NCBI GenBank assembly: GCA_964465015.1 | Contig: CAYXHP010000079.1 | Coordinates: 1 to 26,165, forward strand | Length of the DNA stretch: 26,165 nt | Direction of reading: 5' to 3' | DNA from: Humimonas sp964465015 | GTDB lineage: Bacteria > Gemmatimonadota > Gemmatimonadetes > Palauibacterales > Palauibacteraceae | Shown here: piece after piece, positions 6,801 to 13,636 of the stretch | Layout: each line of letters begins with the position of its first letter | How positions within the stretch are numbered: position 1 is the first letter of the stretch | Position numbers and translations under genes: made by a program | The notes under the pieces: model-generated | Databases searched by the model: none | What the model saw: only the letters and a program-made list of their open reading frames with translations | What the model was told of the DNA's origin: nothing

Positions 6801-8990
6801 TCACAATATGCTGCCGACCCGTGGATCGACGCTCACCATCCACTCCCAGCGTCCGTGGTCCAGACCGTGGGCCGCCTGCACCCGCAGGATCCCGTCCAGC
6901 AAGTCCACGCCGCCGCCCGCCGACGGGCGCACGCCGTGGCTGGAGCGGATGCCGATCGGCTCGTAGGCGGCATCCCACTCGGAGGCGGCGCGCCGCGCCG
7001 AGGGTCCCGCGTCCACCCAGCCGGCCGCGAGGATGGCCCGCAGGCGGACCAGGGAGCCGATGATGTCGCGGGTCGCCGCCACCTGGGCGAACACGGCCCG
7101 GTCCCCGCCCCACTGACGGAGTGGGTACCCGGGGACCGTTCCCCGTCCGCCGGCCAGCAGCAGCGCCTGCGGAGGAGGAGATCCGGCCACCAGTGCCGCA
7201 CCCACCCGCGCCTCCCAGCCCCACGGGGAGGGGCCGGCGGCGGAGCGGCCGTCCAGTGTGGCGACCAGGCGGGTGTAGCCGAAGTCGCCGATCGAGGATG
7301 TCGAGCCCAGGAGATCGATGTCCGAGCGCCAGCTTCCCGACAGCGGGCCCGGGAACGGGGTCTCCCAGTCCACCTCCAGGGCGGCCAGATCCCCGGGCCA
7401 CGCCGGGCGGACGGGCCGCGTGAGCTCGTCGCGGGGCGGAAAGGCCACGAGATGGGCCGAGCGCTGGCGCTCGACCCGGATTCCGGCCGAGAGAGTGCCG
7501 CCCGCCAGCGGGTATCCGATCGCCACACGACCGCCCGAGCGGAAGAACGGGTCCGTGAAGTCCTCCCCGTTCACCAGGAATCCTCCCGTGGAGATCGCGC
7601 CCGCGGCGGCGGCGAACGGTCCGATGTCGGTGAACCGGTTGCCGTATCCCTCCAGCGTGAGCCGCCCGCCGACGGCGTCGGTCCGGTAGCCCACCCGCCA
7701 CTCCGGACGCTCGAGCTCCATGGGCCAGCCCACCCACACGTCGGCCGCATCCGCATCGCCCACCCGGTAGCGGGCGCCGAATCCGAGGAGCACGCCCTCC
7801 GCACGCCGCACGCGGAACGCGGACGAGGCGTCGGGGAGGGCGGGCGAGAGATGCACGCCGGCGCCCAGGAAGCGGCCGCGGACCAGCCTGCGCGCTTCGG
7901 CCCGCACGTCCTCGGGACCGGCCGTGCCGCGGAATCCGGAGGAGGCCGGATCGTCGTACAGGCCGTCGCTCCAATCGTCGTAGGCGTGGAGCTTCCGCTC
8001 GTCCAGCGTCATGACCCGGTTTCCGGCGGGGAGGGTGGGCATGTCCGGGACGTTGATCTCCAGGTCACGCACCTCGAGATGGGTTCGGATGACGCCGGTG
8101 AGCGGGAAGGTGAGCCACCGAGAGTGCCGGCGGATCTCCACCGACTGCTCGGAGGGTAGCCACCACCGTCCCTCGTGCAGGGCCGATTCCAGGTCGACCG
8201 TGATGCCCGACAGGCTCGCGTCGCGGTAGGCCGTGGGGGTGAAGGTGAAGCGCATGCGCGCCACCGCAGACGTGGCGCTGTCCAGGTACACCGTGCCGAT
8301 GACGCCGGGCTGGTAGGGGTTCTGGGGACGGACCTCGATCCGGTAGAGAGTGGTCGTCCCTCCGGCGCCGCGGATGCTCATGGAGCCGGCGAGACGGTAC
8401 CGATAGAAGCCGGGCGCCGCGGGCGCGATCGGGTGGAGCACCCCGCGCACCTCGGTGCCCTCCCCGATCTGGATCCGGTCGCCGTAGTTGGCCAGGACCA
8501 GGCTGAGGTGATCCAGGTGGTAGCGGATCGGCGTGGGGAGCCGCTGGCGCGAGCGTCGGCCGATGATGGTCTGCACGCTGGCCTCGGGCGCCTGCCAGCG
8601 CACCCGAAGCGCCAACTGGTCGGCCCGGATCACCCGCTGCTGTGAGGACTCGGCCAGGTCCCCGTTCTCCTCGCCACCGACTCCGGCCAGGAAGTAGATG
8701 TGTGCATCGACGCGGGCTCGAAAGTCGTGGAGGCTCGAGTCGGACCAGGCGTGACGTCTCGCCCGGATGGCCCGGCGGACCAGCGCCTCCACTTCCGGGT
8801 CATCCCATCCTCCCGTGTCGGGAGCGGCCGCGGGAGACGTGTCGGGCATGGTCGATGGCCCGGGCGCGGCCGAGGGTCCGGCCACCGTGGCGGCCCGGGC
8901 CGGCCGCGCCGACGGGGCGGCTAGAGCGGTCGCCGCGGCGACGAGGGCCGCGAAAGCGGCCATGACGACTCTGGACTCTGGCTCGAACAC
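6801..8990 (-). CDS. Large outer-membrane beta-barrel protein of unknown function
   Basis: A 729-aa exported protein. The GTG start gives a single Arg followed by AAFAALVAAATALAA, a likely signal peptide; an internal ATG at 8963 would cut off the Arg. Residues ~60-340 are an Arg-rich, soluble-looking beta domain (repeated YRYRLAGS, LYRIEVRPQNPY, TVYLDSAT stretches). Residues ~370-729 show alternating hydrophobic/aromatic strands with turns, as in a transmembrane beta barrel, and GGRGTVPGYPLR near residue 615 resembles the VRGY/F-type loop of Omp85/surface-antigen barrels. A DUF5686-like or D15-like classification is my inference; I cannot run a profile search. Neither a substrate nor a partner is evident. 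It lies between the RemA-like gene and the cyclodeaminase-family gene, all on the minus strand. Confidence 0.65.
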   Translation of the reverse strand: MFEPESRVVMAAFAALVAAATALAAPSARPARAATVAGPSAAPGPSTMPDTSPAAAPDTGGWDDPEVEALVRRAIRARRHAWSDSSLHDFRARVDAHIYFLAGVGGEENGDLAESSQQRVIRADQLALRVRWQAPEASVQTIIGRRSRQRLPTPIRYHLDHLSLVLANYGDRIQIGEGTEVRGVLHPIAPAAPGFYRYRLAGSMSIRGAGGTTTLYRIEVRPQNPYQPGVIGTVYLDSATSAVARMRFTFTPTAYRDASLSGITVDLESALHEGRWWLPSEQSVEIRRHSRWLTFPLTGVIRTHLEVRDLEINVPDMPTLPAGNRVMTLDERKLHAYDDWSDGLYDDPASSGFRGTAGPEDVRAEARRLVRGRFLGAGVHLSPALPDASSAFRVRRAEGVLLGFGARYRVGDADAADVWVGWPMELERPEWRVGYRTDAVGGRLTLEGYGNRFTDIGPFAAAAGAISTGGFLVNGEDFTDPFFRSGGRVAIGYPLAGGTLSAGIRVERQRSAHLVAFPPRDELTRPVRPAWPGDLAALEVDWETPFPGPLSGSWRSDIDLLGSTSSIGDFGYTRLVATLDGRSAAGPSPWGWEARVGAALVAGSPPPQALLLAGGRGTVPGYPLRQWGGDRAVFAQVAATRDIIGSLVRLRAILAAGWVDAGPSARRAASEWDAAYEPIGIRSSHGVRPSAGGGVDLLDGILRVQAAHGLDHGRWEWMVSVDPRVGSIL

Positions 8991-9013
8991 GGCATGAGGG
9001 TACGCCCGCGGAG

Positions 9014-9061
9014 GGGCGCGCGTTCCGGCGAACGGCGCGCCCGGTCGGGGGCCCGACCGGG
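9014..9061. repeat. Two overlapping GC-rich inverted repeats
   Basis: Arm GGGCGCGCGTTC (9014-9025) pairs with 9030-9042 around a CGGC tetraloop with one bulge. A second hairpin pairs 9040-9048 (CCCGGTCGG) with 9053-9061 (CCGACCGGG). They share 9040-9042, so they cannot both form completely. They lie in the 141-nt gap between the RemA-like gene and the barrel gene on the minus strand. No U tract follows on either strand. The rest of this gap holds nothing else I can name. Confidence 0.5.
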
Positions 9062-9131
9062 ATGTGCCTCCTGGAGCCCGGACCGAGCAGGAGTCACGAT
9101 GTGGGTGGGTCGATGCTGGAGGCTGGGACGC

Positions 9132-9530
9132 TCAACCGGCGGGGAAGAGCTCCTCCTGTCCGTCGTCGGATGGCTCCGCCGACTCGAGCGTCCCCAGGCG
9201 CTGAAGCCAGGCCTGGACGTCGAAGTCCCCCTCGCTGCGGAGCATGCGGCGCAGGACGGGATTGAGGTGCTCGAGCGAGAGCCGCAGATCTCCCACGGCC
9301 GAGCGGAGCGCGGCCTCGCCGGCGGCGGGGCCGGGTCCCTCCTCCATGTCTCCGAGGATCGTGTCCTCGGCCCGCGAGGCGATGACAGGCTCCTCGCGGC
9401 CCGTGACGTAGACCTCGGTCCTGTTCCCTGGGCCGCGCCCCTCCTCGATGGGGAGGAGGCCGACGATGTGGTCCGCGCGCCAGTACTTTCCGTATCCGAG
9501 GTGGACCATGCGGTGCGACCGGATCTCCAC
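9132..9530 (-). CDS. RemA-like (DUF370) protein with a C-terminal extension
   Basis: A 132-aa protein whose first ~60 residues resemble the RemA/DUF370 family: MVHLGYGKYWRADHIVGLL lines up with the family's IGFGNxVxAxRIIAIV, and RTEVYVTGREEPVIAS followed by EDTIL with its RTRAVxxxxxxxVxxSxxxPETI. RemA in Bacillus is a DNA-binding regulator of biofilm-matrix and osmoprotection genes. The typical GRRTRAV basic stretch is changed to GNRTEV, so DNA binding is uncertain. Residues ~65-132 are a family-atypical acidic and helical tail (AALRSAVGDLRLSLEHLN). The GTG at 9530 has GGGAGGT immediately upstream; an internal ATG at 9509 is the alternative start. The assignment rests on my reading of the motif only. 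The gene is divergent from the malic enzyme gene. Confidence 0.6.
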   Translation of the reverse strand: MEIRSHRMVHLGYGKYWRADHIVGLLPIEEGRGPGNRTEVYVTGREEPVIASRAEDTILGDMEEGPGPAAGEAALRSAVGDLRLSLEHLNPVLRRMLRSEGDFDVQAWLQRLGTLESAEPSDDGQEELFPAG

Positions 9531-9566
9531 GGGACCTCCCTCGACGAGTTCGGGGTCGTGGCGTCA

Positions 9567-9595
9567 ACTTTCCCCGGCGGGTCGGAAGGTGTCAA
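9567..9595 (-). promoter_or_regulatory. Possible promoter of the RemA-like gene
   Basis: On the minus strand a consensus -35 TTGACA (9595-9590) is followed by 17 nt and GAAAGT (9572-9567), a poor -10. A second TTGACG box lies at 9567-9562 but has no good -10 downstream. The -35 match is exact; the -10 makes this tentative. Confidence 0.4.
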
Positions 9596-9616
9596 GCGGC
9601 CCGGCCGGCCCGCCGC

Positions 9617-9646
9617 TGGCAACGGGGAGGCCCGTCCGGTTACGAT
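9617..9646 (+). promoter_or_regulatory. Possible promoter of the malic enzyme-PEPCK operon
   Basis: A TACGAT -10 (9641-9646), identical to that of the cold-shock promoter, lies 18 nt after a weak TGGCAA -35 (9617-9622). The predicted start near 9653 would leave a ~90-nt leader before the GTG at 9745. The rest of the divergent gap 9531-9744 holds no gene that I can see. Confidence 0.4.
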
Positions 9647-9733
9647 GGCGGACGGCCGCGTGAGCGCGGCGCATGGGAGACACGACCCTCGCGCGTCCGC
9701 CGGCGGGCGGGAGCGGGACAGGGAAGGCACGGG

Positions 9734-9740
9734 AAGGAGA
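9734..9740 (+). promoter_or_regulatory. Ribosome-binding site that decides the malic enzyme start
   Basis: AAGGAGA lies about 5 nt before the GTG at 9745. The in-frame ATG at 9673 has no comparable site and would add 24 residues rich in Gly, Arg and Pro ahead of the conserved domain, so the GTG is preferred. Confidence 0.65.
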
Positions 9741-9744
9741 GACG

Positions 9745-12009
9745 GTGCGCAAGATCCGGACGGGCGAGGCTCTGAGCTATCACGCTGAAGGGAGGCCGGG
9801 GAAGATCCAGGTCGTACCCACCAAATCCACCCGCACGCAGCGCGATCTTTCGCTCGCTTACACGCCGGGGGTGGCCGAGGCGTGCCGCGCCGTCGTGGAC
9901 CAGCCGGACGACGTGTTCAAGTACACGGCCCGCGGCAACCTGGTGGCGGTGGTCACGAACGGCAGCGCGGTGCTCGGACTGGGGAACATCGGCCCCCTGG
10001 CCGGAAAGCCGGTCATGGAGGGCAAGGCCGTCTTGTTCAAGGCCTTCGCGGATATCGATGTCTTCGATCTCGAGCTGGATGCGCCCGATCCGGGGGACGT
10101 CATCCGCTTCTGCGAGATGCTCGAGCCGACCGTGGGCGGGATCAACCTCGAGGACATCGCCGCCCCCGGCTGCTTCGAGATCGAGGACCGACTACGCGAG
10201 AGCCTCGACATCCCGGTCTTCCACGACGACCAGCACGGCACGGCGATCATCTCGGGGGCAGCGCTTCTCAACGCGCTCGAGCTGGCGGGCAAGGACATCG
10301 GAGAGGTCAGGGTCGTGTTCTCCGGCGCGGGAGCCGCCTCGATCGCCACCGCCGACCACTACGTGCGGCTCGGCGTCGATCCGGCGAACATTCTCATGAC
10401 GGATCGGCACGGCGTCATCCGGAAGGGGGAGCGGAAGCTAGAGTCGCACAAGGCGTCCTACGCCCGGGAGACGGATCGGCACACCCTGGCCGACGCGCTG
10501 CGGGGCGCCGACGTGTTCGTGGGTCTGTCGGCCGGTGGGATCGTGAGCTCGGAGATGGTGGCGGCGATGGCCGACGATCCGATCATCTTCGCCATGGCGA
10601 ACCCTGATCCGGAGATCTCCCCGGAGGACGTCCATGCCGTGCGTGACGACGCCATCGTGGCCACCGGTCGCTCCGATTATCCGAACCAGGTGAACAACGT
10701 CCTGGGCTTTCCGTTCATCTTTCGCGGGGCGCTGGACGTACGGGCTCGGGCCATCAACGCCGAGATGAAGCTGGCCGCCACCTATGCCCTCGCCGAGCTG
10801 GCCCGGCAGGACGTTCCCGAGGCGGTGAGCGCCGCCTACGAGGAGGGTCGTCTTCGATTCGGGAAGGACTACCTGATCCCGAAGCCGTTCGACGCTCGCA
10901 TCCTCCTGTGGGTGGCGCCGGCCGTGGCCCAGGCGGCCATGGACACCGGAGTCGCCCGCGTCGAGCTGGACATTGACGAGTACCGGACGGCGCTCGAAGC
11001 GCGGCTCGGCCCCGCTCGTGAGCTCATGCGCGCCATCATCGACAAGGCACGCCGCTCGCCCAGGAGGATCGTCTTCCCCGAGGGCGAGGACCCGCGCGTG
11101 GTTCGCGCCACCAGCATCATCCGCGAGGAGGGCTTCGGGACGCCGATCCTGCTCGGAAACCCGGAGCGCATCCGCTCGGTGGCCCGGGACGAGGACGTGG
11201 ACCTCGAGGGCGTCGAGATCGTGGATCCCGGCGCGGCCGACCGCCGCGCCTCCTATGCCGAGACGTTCTGGCAGGAACGTCAGCGCCGCGGCGTCACGCG
11301 CTCGGACGCCGAGTGGCTCATGGGCCGACCCATCTACTTCGGCAGCATGATGGTCCACTCCGGCGACGCCGACACCCTCATCGCGGGCGTCAACATGTAC
11401 TATCCCGACGCCTTGCGGCCGGCCCTGCAGGCCATCGGCACCGCTCCGGGCAAGGAGCGGGTGGCGGGTCTGTACCTCATGGTCTTCCAGGACCGGCTGT
11501 ACTTCTTCGCCGACACCACGGTCAACATCGACCCCTCGGCGGAGGACCTGGCCGAGATCGCCATCGAGACGGCCGACTTCGCCGGCAGGCTCGGAGCGAC
11601 GCCGCGGGTGGCGATGCTGTCGTTCTCGAACTTCGGCTCGGTGCATCATCCCGAGGCCGAGCGGGCACGCCGCGCGGTGGAGCTCGTCCGCGACGCGCGT
11701 CCCGACATCGTCATCGACGGGGAGATGCAGGCGGACACGGCGGTGGTGGCCGAGATCCTCCGGGAGACGTATCCCTTCTCTCGCCTGCAGGAACCGGCCA
11801 ACGTGCTGGTGTTTCCGAACCTGGCTGCCGCCAACGTCTGCTACAAGCTGCTGCACCGCCTGGGCGGCGCCGAGGCCATCGGACCGGTGCTCCTGGGCAT
11901 GGATCGTCCGGTGCACATATTGCAGCGCGGCTCCTCCGTCGTCGATATTGCCAACCTGGCGGCGATCTCCGTCGTCGACGCGCAAGCCCGTGATACGACT
12001 GAGGATTGA
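9745..12009 (+). CDS. maeB: NADP-dependent malic enzyme with phosphotransacetylase-like domain
   Basis: Oxidatively decarboxylates malate to pyruvate and CO2, supplying reducing power and pyruvate for gluconeogenesis or fatty-acid synthesis. It is 754 aa, the usual size of MaeB-type fusions (E. coli MaeB about 759). Residues 1-420 are the malic enzyme: catalytic Tyr39 (SLAYTPGVAE), Lys94 (EGKAVLFKAFADID), the metal-site HDDQHGTA, the nucleotide-fold VVFSGAGAASIA and the ANPDPEISPE segment. Residues ~425-750 resemble phosphate acetyltransferase (RIVFPEGEDPRVVRA, MLSFSNFGS, INLAA-like IANLAAIS end). In known MaeB proteins this domain is not catalytic and mediates acetyl-CoA inhibition. PEP carboxykinase follows after 9 nt, so the two are almost surely co-transcribed. 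The assignment is secure; NADP preference is inferred from the family. Confidence 0.95.
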   Translation: MRKIRTGEALSYHAEGRPGKIQVVPTKSTRTQRDLSLAYTPGVAEACRAVVDQPDDVFKYTARGNLVAVVTNGSAVLGLGNIGPLAGKPVMEGKAVLFKAFADIDVFDLELDAPDPGDVIRFCEMLEPTVGGINLEDIAAPGCFEIEDRLRESLDIPVFHDDQHGTAIISGAALLNALELAGKDIGEVRVVFSGAGAASIATADHYVRLGVDPANILMTDRHGVIRKGERKLESHKASYARETDRHTLADALRGADVFVGLSAGGIVSSEMVAAMADDPIIFAMANPDPEISPEDVHAVRDDAIVATGRSDYPNQVNNVLGFPFIFRGALDVRARAINAEMKLAATYALAELARQDVPEAVSAAYEEGRLRFGKDYLIPKPFDARILLWVAPAVAQAAMDTGVARVELDIDEYRTALEARLGPARELMRAIIDKARRSPRRIVFPEGEDPRVVRATSIIREEGFGTPILLGNPERIRSVARDEDVDLEGVEIVDPGAADRRASYAETFWQERQRRGVTRSDAEWLMGRPIYFGSMMVHSGDADTLIAGVNMYYPDALRPALQAIGTAPGKERVAGLYLMVFQDRLYFFADTTVNIDPSAEDLAEIAIETADFAGRLGATPRVAMLSFSNFGSVHHPEAERARRAVELVRDARPDIVIDGEMQADTAVVAEILRETYPFSRLQEPANVLVFPNLAAANVCYKLLHRLGGAEAIGPVLLGMDRPVHILQRGSSVVDIANLAAISVVDAQARDTTED

Positions 12010-12018
12010 AAGAGAGTC

Positions 12019-13578
12019 ATGGCTGACCGACCCGTAGATACCGAGTTAGGAGGAAGCTTGAGCATAGCCACGGAGGCACCGCCCAAATGTCGCGGTATCC
12101 TCGGCAACCCCGATCGCGCCACGCTGCGCGAGATGGCGAGGGCGGACGAGACGACCACCGAGTACGGGAGTCCATCCTACATCACGCAGCACCGCTCGCG
12201 CAGCGCCGACAAGACGCGCAACAGCGTGGACGGCGAGCTCACCGACGCGGACCGGGCCACGATCCAACAGGCGAAGGAGTTCCTCGAGGAGCGTGAGCTG
12301 ATTCGGATCGACCGATGCATGGGTGAGCCGAGCGGGTTCGGCTGTCTCCACTGCCGGCTGTACGTGACGAAGCCGTTCGCCAGGCTGGCCCTGATGTTCG
12401 AAGCCAGCCTGACCGAGGCGGGGAACCCGGAGGCCCGGCCCGACTTCATGACCATCGACATTCCGGAGTGGCCGCACGAGAAGGCCATTCTCGTGGACGC
12501 GGACGAGGGCGTGACCTGGATCCTGGGCTCCGACTACTACGGTGAGATCAAGAAGTCCTTCCTGCGCCAGACCATGTACCTGGCCAAGGCGCAGGGGAAG
12601 GGCCTGGGCCTGCACGCCGGGAGCAAGCTGGTTCGCACGCACGGCGCCAGGACCGGCGAGCTGGTCGAGAAGGGGTTCCTGTTCTTCGGCCTCTCCGGCA
12701 CCGGCAAGACGAGCCTCACCTGCCACGACTTCGACCTCGATGAGAACGAGGGCGAGTACGTCCGCGTACGGCAGGACGACGTGGTGGTCCTGACCCCGGA
12801 TGGTTTCTGCAAGGGTACCGAGGGAGGCGGATTCTACATCAAGACCGATGGTCTCAATCCGCGCGACCAGGAAGCGCTGTATGACGCCGCGACCTGCGAG
12901 CGCGCGATCTTCGAGAACGTGTGGGTCGAGGGCGACGGTACGGTGGACTTCTACAACGAGGAGCTCACCTCCAACGGTCGCGCCGTGGTGCCGATCGGGG
13001 AGGTCCGGAACACGGACGGCACGATCGACGTCGACAAGATCACGGACATCTTCTTCATCACGCGGAACCCGCTCGTTCCCGCGATCGGACGGTTGACGGC
13101 CGACCAGGCGTCGGTGGCGTTCATGCTCGGCGAGTCGATCAAGACGTCGGCGGCGGACCCGAACGCGAAGGGAGAACCGGTTCGGGTGGTGGGCACCAAT
13201 CCCTTCATCATGGGTCCGAAGGGACGGGAGGGGGAGATCTTCCGCGACATCCTCGAGGACAATCCCGACCTGCACTGCTACATCCTGAACACCGGGAAGA
13301 TCGGCGAGGGCGACCGGGCCGAGAAGATCGGTCTCCTCGACACCGTGGCCATGCTCCGCGCCGTGGCTCGCGACGAGATCGACTGGGAGACCGACGAAAC
13401 GTCCCGGCTCGAAATCCCGCGATCGGTGCCCGGGGTCGACGCGGCCAAGCTCCACCTCGCCGAGCACTTCGCCGAGGGCGAGCTCGGGGAGAAGCTGGCC
13501 GAGCTGCGCGAGGCCCGGCGGACCTGGCTCGACCGGTTCCCGAAGTTCCCGGACGAGCTCAAGGAAGCCGTCTACTGA
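12019..13578 (+). CDS. pckA: Phosphoenolpyruvate carboxykinase (ATP)
   Basis: Converts oxaloacetate and ATP to PEP, CO2 and ADP, the entry step of gluconeogenesis. At 519 aa it has the family length. The P-loop GLSGTGKT (Lys230, Thr231) follows the metal/substrate residues EIKKS (Lys178/179) and LGLHAGSK (His199); the second metal motif is RQDD (Asp253/254), in place of the usual GDDEHGW form. RLTADQASVAFMLGE and GTNPFIMGPKG are also recognisable. The central sequence differs noticeably from E. coli PckA, so this is a divergent branch. Two starts compete: ATG 12019 behind AGAGAG, and in-frame TTG 12058 behind a much stronger AGGAGGA. I kept the ATG. It sits 9 nt after the malic enzyme stop, giving a malate/oxaloacetate-to-PEP/pyruvate operon. 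Confidence 0.92.
   Translation: MADRPVDTELGGSLSIATEAPPKCRGILGNPDRATLREMARADETTTEYGSPSYITQHRSRSADKTRNSVDGELTDADRATIQQAKEFLEERELIRIDRCMGEPSGFGCLHCRLYVTKPFARLALMFEASLTEAGNPEARPDFMTIDIPEWPHEKAILVDADEGVTWILGSDYYGEIKKSFLRQTMYLAKAQGKGLGLHAGSKLVRTHGARTGELVEKGFLFFGLSGTGKTSLTCHDFDLDENEGEYVRVRQDDVVVLTPDGFCKGTEGGGFYIKTDGLNPRDQEALYDAATCERAIFENVWVEGDGTVDFYNEELTSNGRAVVPIGEVRNTDGTIDVDKITDIFFITRNPLVPAIGRLTADQASVAFMLGESIKTSAADPNAKGEPVRVVGTNPFIMGPKGREGEIFRDILEDNPDLHCYILNTGKIGEGDRAEKIGLLDTVAMLRAVARDEIDWETDETSRLEIPRSVPGVDAAKLHLAEHFAEGELGEKLAELREARRTWLDRFPKFPDELKEAVY
12048..12054 (+). promoter_or_regulatory. Strong internal ribosome site within the PEPCK N-terminus
   Basis: AGGAGGA stands 3-4 nt before an in-frame TTG at 12058, 13 codons after the annotated ATG. 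It may mark the true start or a second initiation site. The 13 residues between the two starts are not part of the recognisable PEPCK fold. Confidence 0.4.
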
Positions 13579-13592
13579 GGCGGGCACCCAGG

Positions 13593-13621
13593 GGTCTCCG
13601 GGCGGGTCGCCACCGGAGACC
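13593..13621 (+). terminator. Terminator-like hairpin between PEPCK and the HD-domain gene
   Basis: GGTCTCCGG (13593-13601) pairs perfectly with CCGGAGACC (13613-13621) around an 11-nt loop. No U tract follows, so it may act as a weak attenuator or a 3'-end protector rather than a full terminator. It fills most of the 58-nt gap. Confidence 0.35.
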
Positions 13622-13636
13622 GCCGGCCGGCTGACC

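Noticed and set aside
6763..7974. N-terminal extension of the cyclodeaminase-family protein to 730 residues
   Set aside because: The added part is a shadow of the barrel gene in another frame; the ATG at 6762 has a ribosome site and starts the fold.
6618..8159. A 513-codon plus-strand open frame over the cyclodeaminase and barrel genes
   Set aside because: It crosses two minus-strand genes and shows no start signal or motif.
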